Program-made: the position numbers and the translations under genes
Assembly (NCBI GenBank): GCA_015075635.1
Contig: JABTUA010000002.1
Span: 2,174,708 to 2,238,707, forward strand
DNA length: 64,000 nucleotides
Reading direction: 5' to 3'
Origin: Polyangiaceae bacterium
Lineage (GTDB): Bacteria; Myxococcota_A; Polyangia; Polyangiales; Polyangiaceae
Notes under the pieces: generated by a model
Databases searched by the model: none
The model's input: the letters and a program-made list of their open reading frames with translations, nothing else
Told to the model about the DNA's origin: nothing
Shown: positions 45,971 through 57,827 of the stretch, piece by piece
Numbering within the stretch: the stretch's first letter is position 1
How the letters are laid out: the number at the start of each line of letters is the position of its first letter

Positions 45971-47626
45971 GTGGCAGGGAAACGACGTGCTTCGCTCGCG
46001 TGCGTGACGGGGCTCGTGCTCGCGAGCGCGACCGGCGCGCAGGCAGCAGGGCTCTACTTCGGTGACCGCGGGGTGCGTCCGCTCGGGCGCGCCGGCGCGT
46101 TCGTCGCCGGCGCCGACGACGGCGGCGCCATCGCCTACAACCCCGCCGGCCTCGCCTTCGCGGGCCACGCCTACCTCGGCGACTTCGCCTGGGTGAACTA
46201 CACCAGCACCTATCAGCGCAAGCAGCTGGTGGCGCAGGTCGATCCGAACACGGGGCAGCCCACCGGGCAGACCTGGGAGTTCACCTTTCCGGAGGTCGAA
46301 GGGCGCACGCCGATCCTGCCCATCCCCACCGCCGTCTACTCGAACCCGCTCGGGCAGAAGGACTGGAACTTCGCCATCGGCTTGCACGCGCCTTATGCGG
46401 CCATCACCAGCTTCCCGGAGAAGGTGAAGGGCCAGCCCGCCCCGCAGCGCTACTCGCTGATCACCCTCGACGGCTCCGCGCTGGCGGTGCTGGGCGCGTA
46501 CGCCTCCTACCGGCCCCAGAAGGAGATCGCTCTCGGCGCCGGCGTCGAGGCGCTCACCGGCTACTTCCAGACCAGCGTCTACTTCAGCGCCTGCGTGCCC
46601 GAGCGCTTCATCTGCGCGCCGGAGCAGCCCGAATACGACGCCTACGGGCAGCTGCGCGTCGGCCCCATCGTGGCGCCGTCGGGCATCCTGGGAGTCATAC
46701 TCTTGCCGAGCGACTCGCTGCGCATCGGCGCGTCGTTCCACCTGCCGGTCTGGATCGACTCGCCCGGAACGCAGAAGGTCCGGCTGCCCAGCGCCGCCGT
46801 GTTCGACGGCGCCAGCGTGAGCGGCGACGCGGTGAACGTGGAGTTCACCCTGCCCTGGGTCTTGCGCCTGGGCGTCGAGCTGCGTCCGACCGACAAACTC
46901 GCGATCGAGGGCGGCTTCGCCTACGAGGCCTGGGCGATGCACGACGAGATCAGGGTGAGCTCGGAGGACATCGCGCTGGAGAACGTCGCGGGCTTCCCTC
47001 CCGTCTACAAGATCCCGCCGCTCAGCATCGAGCGCGGCTTCCAGAACACCTACTCGGTGCGCGTGGGCGCCGAGTACAAGTTCCCGGTCTCGAGCTACGC
47101 GCTGGGGCTACGCGCCGGCGCGATGTACGAGAAGAGCGCCATCCCCAAGGAGTACCTGTCCGCGACCACCATCGATCTGGACAAGGTCACTCTCGCGGTG
47201 GGCGGCAGCCTGTACCTGGGCAAGTGGCGCTTCGACGGGGTGATCGCCCGAGTCATCGGCACACCCGTCGAGGTCGGCACCGACGAGCAGCGCGTGAAGC
47301 AGCTGAACCCGGTGCTGGCGAACCCGGCCGCGAACCCCAACTACATCAACGCCGGCAAGTACGACGCGAGCGCCAACGTGCTCGGCGTCGGGCTGGTCTA
47401 TCAGTTCGACTCACCGGCGGAGCCGCCGACCAAGCCGAGCGTGAGGCCCGCCGACGAGGAAGACGAGCCGGAGACCCCGAAGGCCAAGGCCAAGAGCGAG
47501 GAGCCGCCGGAGACGAAGGCCGAGCCGGAGACTCGGCAGGCCGACGAGGACTTCGAGAAGGCGTTCGAGCAGGAGCTGGAGAAGAAGCCGGAGAAGAAGC
47601 CCGGCAAGGGCGGCAAGAAGAAGTAA
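45971..47626 (+). CDS. OmpP1/FadL-type outer-membrane protein
   Basis: 551 residues from GTG 45971. Signal peptide 1-25 (ATGAQAAG), then the FadL N-terminal signature GRAGAFVAGADDGGAIAYNP followed by AGLA. Long beta-barrel with alternating aromatic strands (to about residue 475). FadL proteins carry long-chain fatty acids and other hydrophobic compounds across the outer membrane. The last 75 residues are a Lys/Glu/Pro-rich low-complexity tail, which is unusual for a barrel that should end in an aromatic residue. Probably co-transcribed with the large lipoprotein. Confidence 0.88.
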   Translation: MAGKRRASLACVTGLVLASATGAQAAGLYFGDRGVRPLGRAGAFVAGADDGGAIAYNPAGLAFAGHAYLGDFAWVNYTSTYQRKQLVAQVDPNTGQPTGQTWEFTFPEVEGRTPILPIPTAVYSNPLGQKDWNFAIGLHAPYAAITSFPEKVKGQPAPQRYSLITLDGSALAVLGAYASYRPQKEIALGAGVEALTGYFQTSVYFSACVPERFICAPEQPEYDAYGQLRVGPIVAPSGILGVILLPSDSLRIGASFHLPVWIDSPGTQKVRLPSAAVFDGASVSGDAVNVEFTLPWVLRLGVELRPTDKLAIEGGFAYEAWAMHDEIRVSSEDIALENVAGFPPVYKIPPLSIERGFQNTYSVRVGAEYKFPVSSYALGLRAGAMYEKSAIPKEYLSATTIDLDKVTLAVGGSLYLGKWRFDGVIARVIGTPVEVGTDEQRVKQLNPVLANPAANPNYINAGKYDASANVLGVGLVYQFDSPAEPPTKPSVRPADEEDEPETPKAKAKSEEPPETKAEPETRQADEDFEKAFEQELEKKPEKKPGKGGKKK

Positions 47627-47751
47627 CCCGGCGGGCAGCGCCCCGCCGCTGGCAGGGGCCATCCCGCCACCCTGGCGCCGCCTGCCGTGAAATTGGCGGC
47701 TTCCGCCGCTGGCACGCCGCGTGAAAAGGCCTCGCGTCGGAGGTCCGAATC

Positions 47752-48144
47752 ATGGCTGTCAGGAACATCATTGCCGCAATCGCCGCCCTCGCCGCATCCG
47801 CAGGAGCAGGAGGCGCCTACTTCGCTACCGGCACCCCGGCGACCCCGGCGCCTTCCCCGCACACGACGGTGGTGCTCGAGACCAAGGAGGCTCCCGCGGA
47901 ACAGGAGCAGTCGGTGAAGGTCGAGAGCTCCGACAAGAAGCAGCGCGTCGAGGTGCAGCGGGGCAAGAGCGGGAGCGCCGTGCGTGTCCCAGGCGGTGAC
48001 GAGGCGAGCAAGGTCGAGGTGAAGAGCACGAAGAGCGGCGACCAGGACGTGAGCGCCGGCGACGTGAAGGTGCAGCGCAAGGGCAAGGGCGTGAGCGTGA
48101 AGGTCGGCGACCTGGTCGTGGACACCAACACCATCGGCGAGTGA
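47752..48144 (+). CDS. Small secreted or anchored protein, unknown
   Basis: 130 residues from ATG 47752 with a GGAGG site. A hydrophobic N-terminal helix (NIIAAIAALAASAGAGGAYF) precedes a Ser/Lys/Val-rich beta-like region with alternating VKVESSD, VEVQRGKSG, VEVKSTKSG and VKVQRKGKG units, ending VGDLVVDTNTIGE. It is likely periplasmic. The repeated charged strands suggest a simple beta-solenoid-like fold. No family recognised. Confidence 0.7.
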   Translation: MAVRNIIAAIAALAASAGAGGAYFATGTPATPAPSPHTTVVLETKEAPAEQEQSVKVESSDKKQRVEVQRGKSGSAVRVPGGDEASKVEVKSTKSGDQDVSAGDVKVQRKGKGVSVKVGDLVVDTNTIGE

Positions 48145-48174
48145 GGCGGCCAAGGCTCGGAGCAGAGGAAGACA

Positions 48175-48277
48175 AACCGCCAAGACGCCAAGAGCGCCAA
48201 GTTCGCCAAGTCTCCTGGCTCAGAACAAAAGAAATTCTGCTGGCGTACTTGGCGTTCTGTCTGGCGTCTTGGCGGTT
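48175..48277. repeat. Inverted repeat of CGCCAAGA units between convergent genes
   Basis: Perfect 16-base arms AACCGCCAAGACGCCA (48175-48190) and its complement (48262-48277) enclose further imperfectly paired CGCCAAG units. It fills the gap between the convergent ends at 48144 and 48282, so it could act as a two-way terminator. The iterated unit looks like an interspersed repeat family. Confidence 0.75.
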
Positions 48278-48281
48278 AGTC

Positions 48282-49028
48282 TCAACGCGACTCGTACACC
48301 TTCAACGCGGGCAGCTCGATCGCGGTGAGGAAACCGCCTTCCTTCCCGCAGCGGGTGTCGATCGCGACGACGTCGCCCCGAAACCAGAGATCGCCGGGGT
48401 CTTCCGGGGTGTAGGTCGACAGCTCGACCGGGAGGTCTTCGGTCGCCGTGTGCCCGCAGATCACCCGCTTCCCTTTGTACTCTCGGAAGAACTTCGAGCT
48501 GCGCAGCCAGAGCAGCACGATCGGGTCCGGGACCTCGCTCGGGTGCAGGAATCGTCCGGCCTTCTCCGGCAGGCCGGCGTGCACGTAGATGGCGTGCTCG
48601 TCCTCGTAGAAGTGCAGCAGCCCCGCCATCCAGGTCGCCACCGGCTCCGGGAAGAAAGAGCCGGAGAACAGCGCCTCCAGGTCCTCTTTTTGCGGCTGCG
48701 TCTCGGGCAGGGGACGCCCGAGGTAGGAACGAACACAGGCCCAGCACCCGTTTGGTTGCGGCAGCACGAACTCCGGCCAACCACCGTTCAGGACTCGCAG
48801 CCAGCCGTCCTCGTGGTTGCCGCGCAGGAACACCAGCTTCGCCGGCGTGTGCTGGTCGAGCCCCATCAGGAGCTCGATCACGCCCCGGGAGTCGGGGCCA
48901 CGGTCCAAGTAGTCCCCCAGAAAGACCAGCGTGTCCTCGGCGTCGAGCGCCGGCAGGCGCCCGAGCAAGGTCGTCAGCTGCCCGAGGTCGCCGTGCACGT
49001 CGCCCACGACGAAGGTGCGTCCCGCCAT
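48282..49028 (-). CDS. PPP-family Ser/Thr protein phosphatase
   Basis: 248 residues. Metallophosphatase motifs are complete: GDVHGDL, GDYLDRGPDS, LRGNHED, and VHAGLP and CGHTATED further on. Similar in length to PrpA/lambda-type phosphatases. It removes phosphate from Ser/Thr (or symmetric nucleotides in related enzymes). It starts one base after the stop of the transglycosylase gene and lies downstream of a Ser/Thr kinase operon, which makes it a candidate for reversing that kinase. Confidence 0.92.
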   Translation of the reverse strand: MAGRTFVVGDVHGDLGQLTTLLGRLPALDAEDTLVFLGDYLDRGPDSRGVIELLMGLDQHTPAKLVFLRGNHEDGWLRVLNGGWPEFVLPQPNGCWACVRSYLGRPLPETQPQKEDLEALFSGSFFPEPVATWMAGLLHFYEDEHAIYVHAGLPEKAGRFLHPSEVPDPIVLLWLRSSKFFREYKGKRVICGHTATEDLPVELSTYTPEDPGDLWFRGDVVAIDTRCGKEGGFLTAIELPALKVYESR

Positions 49029-49029
49029 C

Positions 49030-51351
49030 TCAGCCTCCAGCTGCGGGCTCGGGGTCGCTCGAGGGCCCTTCGGCGGCGGGCTCGGGGCTCTCTGCGCCCG
49101 CCGGTAGCGTCTCCGGCGGCTCGGGCTCGTTCGGCACTGCCGCTGCCTTTGCTGCCGCGCTGCCGACGGGAACGTACACGACGAGCTTCTCGCCCGTCTC
49201 GAGCTTCTTGCTGCGCGAGCGCCGGTTGATGCGTTCCATCCAGCCGACGCTCATGCCGTAGCGACGCCCGAGGCTGGCCAGCGTGTCGCCGCTCCGGGCC
49301 TCCACGCTGATGCGCCGTTTGCCGTTCAGCCCCTCGAAGTGATCGAAGAACTCAGGGGTGCCGGCGACCAGCACGCGCACGTCCTTCTCCGAGAGCAGGC
49401 GGACGCCGGTCACGGCCTTGCCCTGGGGCACCCAGACCGTCAGCACCATCCCCGACACCAAGCGCGCGCTCGGATCCAGGGCGTTCCAGGCGAGCACCTC
49501 GCTCTCCGCGACGCCGACGGCCCGCGCGATGCGCTCGAGGGTGTCGCCGCCGAGCACGCGGTAGAACATCCGGGTCTTGTCCGCGTAGCGGAACTCGCGC
49601 GGCGAGATGACCACCACGTCATCCGCCGCGGCGGACGGCTGCGCAGCGCTGGCCGCGCGCTTCGGGACGAGCAGCACCGTTCCGGCGCGCAGCGGCTCGT
49701 CATTTCGCAGCTTGTTGAGGCGAGCCAAGACGACCCGATCCGTGCCCCGCGCTCCTGCGATGCTGGCGGCGTCGTCACCCAGCTTCACCACGTACGGCTC
49801 GGCATCGGGCTCAGCCTCGTCGGACTTCGCCAGCGCCGCGGTCACCTGCTGCGCCTTGCCCTCCGGCACGCGGACGCGGAACGTCGCCTGCCCCTGGGTC
49901 CTGGCGGGCGGCACGCGTCCGAGCAGGATCTGGGGGTTCAGGGCCTCGATGGTCGCGAGCGGGACTCGAGCGGCTTCGGCGATGCGCTCGAGGGGCACCC
50001 CCGCCTGAGCCACGACCCCGTCGAAGCTCTCCGGCGGATCGACCGCGACGTCGGCGAGCCCGAACGCCTTCTTGTTCGACATCACCAGCGCGAGCGCGAA
50101 GATTTTTGGAACGTAGAGCGTCGTCTCCCAGGGAATGCCGGCTTCGTAGCGACACAGCTCCCAGTAGTCGTTGGTGTTGAACTTGCGAATCGCCTTCGAG
50201 AGGCCGCCGTAGCCCATGTTGTACGCGGCCATCGCCAGCTCCCAGCTACCGAAGCGCCGATACAAGTCTCCCAGGTAGAGCACGGCGGCGTCGGTCGCGC
50301 GCTTCGGATCGTAGCGCTCGTCCACCCAGCGATCGACGTTCAGCCCGTACGAGCGTCCCGCGTCCGGCATGAACTGCCAGAGGCCCGCGGCGCCAGCCGG
50401 CGACACGATGGTCGGGTTGTGCCCGCTCTCGATCAAGCTGAGCCAGACCAGGTCGGAGGGCAGTCCGGCGCGGGTGAGCTCGGCCTTTAGCGCGCCGACG
50501 TAGCGCCCGCTCTTCTTCGCCCACACCCGCGCGATGGCCTTGCCCTTGGGGTTGTCGCGGTAGAACTTGAGGTAGCGGACGACGCGGGACTCGAGCCGCA
50601 CCGGCAAGTCCGGCATGGTCAGCGAGCGGATCCACTCGGCGTCGCTCGGGGCGTCGTCCCCGTCATCGAGGCCGGGATCGGCGGCAGCAGCCGGCGGCAG
50701 GCCCGAGGCGTGGACGCGCGCGCCGGGTGTCGCGGCGGGCTTCGGCAGATCCCAGCTGAAGCCCGGGGTCGAGCCCGGGAGCGGCTTCGGAAACAACACC
50801 CGCTCGGCAGCCTTCAACGCCTCGAGCTCGGGATCCTTCTTGTCACTGCCGGTCGAACCGCCGACGGCCGCGACGCGGCGTCGCGCCGCCTCGTTCGGCA
50901 CGGGCCGCGCGGCACCTGCCGGAAGCGTCGCCTCCGGCCTTCGGGGTGGCTTGCCCTTCTTCTTCGCGACCGGGGCCGCGACCGGCTTCGGCGCGGACGA
51001 CCCGCGGGGTGGCGCAGCGGGCGCAGCGGCGGGAGCTGGCGGCAGGGCGGGAGCTGGGCCGCTGGGCGAGGTCGCCGGGGCCGGCTCGGGCTTCGCCGGT
51101 GCGGCTGGCGCGGGCTTCGCCGGTGCGGCTGGCGCGGGCTTCGCCGGTGCGGCTGGCGCGGGCTTCGCCGGTGCGGCTGGCGCGGGCTTCGGCGGTGCGG
51201 CTGGCGCGGGCTTCGCCGGTGCGGCGGCACCGGGCGCCTGAGCCTTGGGCGGAGCCGCGCTCGGCTTGGGGAGCACCACTTCCTGCGCGCGAGCCGGCGA
51301 CGCGAGGCCGAGGAACGCCCCGAGCATCAGCCAGCCACTCGCGCGACGCAT
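49030..51351 (-). CDS. mltD: MltD-like membrane-bound lytic transglycosylase with LysM repeats
   Basis: 773 residues from ATG 51351; the longer frame lacks a signal. Signal peptide 1-22 (SPARAQ), then a Pro/Ala/Lys spacer of about 80 residues and a basic region. The SLT domain (about 300-450) has the catalytic Glu in LSLIESGHNPTIVSPAGA, followed by GLWQFMPDAGRSYGL and MAAYNMGYGG. Three LysM domains follow (near 590, 650 and 720). The enzyme cuts peptidoglycan glycan strands to anhydromuramyl ends. The C-terminus is an acidic Pro/Glu tail. Confidence 0.92.
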   Translation of the reverse strand: MRRASGWLMLGAFLGLASPARAQEVVLPKPSAAPPKAQAPGAAAPAKPAPAAPPKPAPAAPAKPAPAAPAKPAPAAPAKPAPAAPAKPEPAPATSPSGPAPALPPAPAAAPAAPPRGSSAPKPVAAPVAKKKGKPPRRPEATLPAGAARPVPNEAARRRVAAVGGSTGSDKKDPELEALKAAERVLFPKPLPGSTPGFSWDLPKPAATPGARVHASGLPPAAAADPGLDDGDDAPSDAEWIRSLTMPDLPVRLESRVVRYLKFYRDNPKGKAIARVWAKKSGRYVGALKAELTRAGLPSDLVWLSLIESGHNPTIVSPAGAAGLWQFMPDAGRSYGLNVDRWVDERYDPKRATDAAVLYLGDLYRRFGSWELAMAAYNMGYGGLSKAIRKFNTNDYWELCRYEAGIPWETTLYVPKIFALALVMSNKKAFGLADVAVDPPESFDGVVAQAGVPLERIAEAARVPLATIEALNPQILLGRVPPARTQGQATFRVRVPEGKAQQVTAALAKSDEAEPDAEPYVVKLGDDAASIAGARGTDRVVLARLNKLRNDEPLRAGTVLLVPKRAASAAQPSAAADDVVVISPREFRYADKTRMFYRVLGGDTLERIARAVGVAESEVLAWNALDPSARLVSGMVLTVWVPQGKAVTGVRLLSEKDVRVLVAGTPEFFDHFEGLNGKRRISVEARSGDTLASLGRRYGMSVGWMERINRRSRSKKLETGEKLVVYVPVGSAAAKAAAVPNEPEPPETLPAGAESPEPAAEGPSSDPEPAAGG
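51091..51226. repeat. 24-bp tandem repeats coding the PAKPAPAA spacer
   Basis: Five full 24-base units from 51091 to 51210, one with a single base change, plus a partial sixth. They encode an Ala/Pro/Lys spacer in the transglycosylase, probably spanning the periplasm or cell wall; the unit number is likely to vary between strains. Confidence 0.9.
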
Positions 51352-51488
51352 TGTCGAGTCGTAGCGACGAAGCCGGATGGGGTCAAATCGCCCGAGTTTG
51401 TCGCGGAACTCTTGTGCAGAGGCCGCGAGCTGTGCGGGGGGGTCAGACTCGACCTTCAGCGACAGCGCGATCTGCCACGGAGGCCAAA

Positions 51489-51959
51489 TCAGAGCACCGC
51501 CTGCTTCGAGACCATCATCCACACCACCGCCAGCGTGACCGAGAACGACGGCACACCGAGCAGGGCCCACGTGCGCTGCATGCGGTGCCACGCGGGAGGA
51601 AGCGGGGTGCCGTCACGCTGGGCCGCAGCCGACAGCGCCCGCATCCGGACTTGGAGGTAAGCGGCCGGGAGCCAGGTGATGCCGGCGACGGCGTAGCCGG
51701 CGAGTCCCTGCCAGACCCAGGGAGTGTGGAGCGGCAGCTTGTAGAGGTCGACCAGCCAAAGGCCGGTCACGGGCATGGTGAGACCGGCTGGAACGGTGAA
51801 GAGCCAGTCCGCGCGCACCACCTCGCGGTCGCACCAGGCGATCACTGCCACGTCCTTCGAGAGCCCGGCCCTGAGCTTGTAGTAGGCGCTGCCGAGCCCG
51901 GTGCCCAGGAAGAGCACCGCCCCGAGGATGTGGATCGTCTTCAGGACCAGCGGGAGCAT
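51489..51959 (-). CDS. DUF2269-like integral membrane protein
   Basis: 156 residues from ATG 51959. Four predicted membrane helices (KTIHILGAVLFLGTGLGSA at the start) and the family's RADWLFTVPAGLTMPVTG loop. DUF2269 proteins are predicted membrane proteins without known activity. The start lies 19 bases inside the upstream DoxX-like gene, so the two are translationally coupled. The 137 bases between it and the transglycosylase start hold no gene. Confidence 0.8.
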   Translation of the reverse strand: MLPLVLKTIHILGAVLFLGTGLGSAYYKLRAGLSKDVAVIAWCDREVVRADWLFTVPAGLTMPVTGLWLVDLYKLPLHTPWVWQGLAGYAVAGITWLPAAYLQVRMRALSAAAQRDGTPLPPAWHRMQRTWALLGVPSFSVTLAVVWMMVSKQAVL

Positions 51960-52707
51960 CGCCTGAGGACCACTAGCGTGCCGAGCACGATTGGGACATT
52001 TTTCGTGAACGGTCCGAACGGGTGGAACCACATCCACGGCACGAACACCGAGACCACCACGGGCAAGACGACCAGGCCCACGAGCTGCGCCGCCAGAACG
52101 AGCCGAAGGAGTCGGCCCCGGCAGAGGAGCGCCGCGATGCCGGAGCCGAGCTGCGCCACGCCGATGAGCGCGAGCAAGAGGCCCGGCTCACCGAAGGCGA
52201 GCCCGGTCTGCTCGGCGATCCACAGCTCCTCGCTCTGCTGAAACAGGATCTTGGGGAACAAGCCCTCCGTGATCCAGACGCTGGCCATGCCGACCCGGAG
52301 CAGCCACTCCGTGCGGCGCGAGAAGCCTTCGCGCTCGAGCAACCACGCGCCGGCGACCGCGGCGACGATCGGCACGTTCTTGGTCAGCATGCCGAATGGG
52401 CTCACGAGCAGCTTCGGCTCGGCGAGGGCCAGGATGGCCGTGAAGCTCGACACCATCGAGACCTGGAGCAGGGTGACCCAGCTCGATGCCCGACCGAGCG
52501 CGACCCGGAACGCCAGCGCGATCTCGAACGCGCAGGTCAGCGGCATCAGCCAGGCGGGCAGGCCGAGACGCCCGAGGTAGCTCGCGCCGATGCTCCGGTA
52601 CAGCGGGTGAACGACCAGGACGCCGGTGGCCAGCCAGACGCTCGCGACACCGACCTTGAGCCACAGCGAGTCTCGCTCGTCGTTCGAGCGCCCCGCCGGC
52701 TCCCCCA

Positions 52708-52708
<1 letters not shown>
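51941..52708 (-). CDS. DoxX-like membrane protein
   Basis: 255 residues from ATG 52708, with about seven membrane helices. It appears to be a duplicated DoxX-like module: VGVASVWLATGVLV...  and VGMASVWITEGLFP are parallel, as are TKNVPIVAAVAG and TKNVPIVLGTLV. DoxX-type proteins are linked to quinone or thiol redox stress. Its start overlaps the kinase stop (TGATG). Confidence 0.82.
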
Positions 52709-54303
<1,595 letters not shown>

Positions 54304-54321
54304 CGCCGAGGCGATGCTACC

Positions 54322-55776
<1,455 letters not shown>

Positions 55777-55788
55777 TCCCCGTCGGGG

Positions 55789-56151
55789 TCAGCCGACCCG
55801 GACGGGGATCTTCCGGGGTGCGAGCGCCGCCTGCTTGGGCAGGTGGAGGTGGAGCACCCCAGCCTCGAGCTTGGCTTCGATGCGCTCGCGGTCGATGGCG
55901 CGCGGGATGGTGAAGGTTCGGCTGAAGTCCAGCGCCTGGTACTCGGAGGCGAGCACCGCACCGCTCGGCCCCTCGGAGCGTTTGGCCTCGAGGGTCAGCG
56001 TGTCGCCGTCTGCTTGGATGGCGAGGGTCTCCTTGGTCACTCCGGGCAGATCCGCCAGGAGCAGGATCTCCTTCTCGTTCTCGTACACGTCCACGCGCGG
56101 CGTGGCGACGGGTCGGTCTTTGGTCTGAGCCAGCTTCTCGTCACGAGCCAT
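55789..56151 (-). CDS. Small heat-shock protein, Hsp20 family (second copy)
   Basis: 120 residues. An alpha-crystallin domain covers nearly the whole length: VDVYENEKEILLLADLPGV, AKRSEGPSGA, and the family motif EAGVLHLHLPK. The N-terminal arm is short, and the usual IxI tail reads IPVRV. It binds unfolding proteins without ATP. It lies 12 bases after the first Hsp20 gene and probably forms mixed assemblies with it. Confidence 0.93.
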   Translation of the reverse strand: MARDEKLAQTKDRPVATPRVDVYENEKEILLLADLPGVTKETLAIQADGDTLTLEAKRSEGPSGAVLASEYQALDFSRTFTIPRAIDRERIEAKLEAGVLHLHLPKQAALAPRKIPVRVG

Positions 56152-56163
56152 GGTCCTTCCTCC

Positions 56164-56607
56164 TCACGCGACTCGAACCGCGATCTGGCGCGGCTTCACT
56201 TCCGGGGCCTTCTCCAGCGTCACGGTGAGAACACCGTCCTTGAGCGTCGCCTGCGTCTTCTCCGGATCCACCTTGGCCGGCAGGGCGAAGCTGCGCGTGA
56301 AGCGATAGGGGGCGCGCTCTTGGCGGTAGGCTGCATACCCTTCCGGAGCGTCGCTCTTGCGCTGCCCGCTCAGGGTCAGCACGTCTTGCTCCAGGGAGAG
56401 GGTCAGGTCCCTCTCCTGGACCCCGGGCACGTCGGCCTGAAGCACGAAGGCGTTGCCGGTGTCGTGGAAATTGACTCGGGGCGCGCCACCGGTGGCGGGC
56501 TCCGGCGGAGCGCTGCGGTCGTAGTCGTCGAAGACGCGGTCCATGCGTCGCCGGAGCTGGTCCATCAGCGCCAGCGTGCGATCGAGATCATTGCGATAGC
56601 CGAACAT
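56164..56607 (-). CDS. Small heat-shock protein, Hsp20 family (first copy)
   Basis: 147 residues. N-terminal arm (MFGYRNDLDRTLALMDQL) then an alpha-crystallin domain with DVPGVQERDLTLSLEQDVL and LKDGVLTVTLEK, and the tail IAVRV. It heads the six-gene leftward run. 151 bases separate it from cheB, with a candidate promoter near 56746. Confidence 0.94.
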   Translation of the reverse strand: MFGYRNDLDRTLALMDQLRRRMDRVFDDYDRSAPPEPATGGAPRVNFHDTGNAFVLQADVPGVQERDLTLSLEQDVLTLSGQRKSDAPEGYAAYRQERAPYRFTRSFALPAKVDPEKTQATLKDGVLTVTLEKAPEVKPRQIAVRVA

Positions 56608-56717
56608 CGGTAGTCCTCCTGGTCGTGTCGGGGCGGACCGGCACGAGGCGCGCCAGGGCCCATTCCCTTTCGTCCACGGAGCCCCGGAACGAGGCTGAGA
56701 GGCCGTGGATAGCCGGC

Positions 56718-56746
56718 ACCATGTGCACCGGCCCCGGAAGTGTCAA
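56718..56746 (-). promoter_or_regulatory. Candidate promoter of the heat-shock unit
   Basis: TTGACA at 56746-56741, 17 bases, then CATGGT at 56723-56718. The -35 is exact, the -10 is weak (three of six). No sigma-32-type sequence seen. Leader would be about 105 bases. Confidence 0.35.
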
Positions 56747-56758
56747 CGGGCCCCGAGC

Positions 56759-57826
56759 TCAGCGCAGCGAGCCGAGGTACTCGGCGATTTCCGGCAGCGC
56801 CATCGACTGGCTCACGACCCCCGCTCGTACGGCGGCTCCCGGCATGCCGTAGACGATGGCCGTGGCGTCGCTCTCCGCCACGACCACCCCGCCGGCCTCG
56901 CGGATCGCCCGCGCCCCCTGCACCCCGTCGTCCCCCATGCCGGTCAGGATCACGCCGATGGCCCGGGCCCCGTGCAGGCGCGAGAGGCTGGTGAACAGCC
57001 GGTCGGCGCTGGGGACGTAACGGTCCTCGGGCCCCGGCGGCCGGATCCGGACCCTGGGCATCCCGCCCGGGCCGCCCGCCTCGAGCGTCATGCAGCGGCC
57101 GCCCGGGCAGACCAGCGCCGCCCCGGCCGCGAGCTCGTCGGCGTCGGCCGCTTCGCGGATCTCGAGCTCGCTGCGCCGGTCCAGCCGCTCGGCGAACGTG
57201 CGCGTGAACTTGTCCGGCATGTGCTGCGTGACCAAGAGCGCGTTGGGGTAGCGGGCGGGCATTCGGGACACCACCTGCATGAGCGCCGTGGGTCCGCCGG
57301 TACTGGAGGCGATGCCGATGACCTGGCGGGGCGCTTGCCGCTCGCCGGAGCGGGGCGGCACCGAATCGGTGCCCGGCAGCGAGTCGAGCTGCGGGCGCAC
57401 GACGAACACCCCGCGCTTGAGCGTCCGCGCCAAGAGCACCTTTGCCAGGAGCTCCCGCGCGATGCCCTGGAAGTCTCCGTCGCTCTTCTGATCCGGCTTG
57501 GCCACGAAGTCGAGCGCGCCGAGCTCGAGCGCACGGAAGACGTTCTCCTTGGCGCTGTAGCTTGAGACCACGATCACCGGCGTCGGCTGCTTGCTCATCA
57601 AGATGCGCAAGAACGTGAACCCGTCCATCTTCGGCATCTCGAGGTCGAGCGTGATGACGTCCGGCCTGAGCGACACCGCCAAGCGCAGGGCTTCTTCGCC
57701 GTCCGCCGCCTTGCCGACCACTCGGACGTCCGGCGAAGCCTCCAGGATCGCCCCGATGCTCCGGCGGTTGTACGCGGAGTCGTCCACGACCAAGACGGAG
57801 GTGGGAGCTATGGTCGGCAGGCTCAT
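56759..57826 (-). CDS. cheB: CheB chemoreceptor methylesterase
   Basis: 355 residues. Receiver domain with D15/D16 and phosphorylation site D61 (LDLEMPKMDG), then the methylesterase domain: catalytic Ser in IASSTGGPTAL, His in TQHMPDKFTR and Asp in LTGMGDDGVQGA. It removes methyl groups from receptor glutamates. Last gene of the chemosensory operon; starts one base after the cheR stop. Confidence 0.95.
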   Translation of the reverse strand: MSLPTIAPTSVLVVDDSAYNRRSIGAILEASPDVRVVGKAADGEEALRLAVSLRPDVITLDLEMPKMDGFTFLRILMSKQPTPVIVVSSYSAKENVFRALELGALDFVAKPDQKSDGDFQGIARELLAKVLLARTLKRGVFVVRPQLDSLPGTDSVPPRSGERQAPRQVIGIASSTGGPTALMQVVSRMPARYPNALLVTQHMPDKFTRTFAERLDRRSELEIREAADADELAAGAALVCPGGRCMTLEAGGPGGMPRVRIRPPGPEDRYVPSADRLFTSLSRLHGARAIGVILTGMGDDGVQGARAIREAGGVVVAESDATAIVYGMPGAAVRAGVVSQSMALPEIAEYLGSLR

Positions 57827-57827
57827 C

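Noticed and set aside
47730..47746. Sigma-54-like TGGCACG sequence before the small secreted protein
   Set aside because: The -12 GC is not at the required ten-base spacing.
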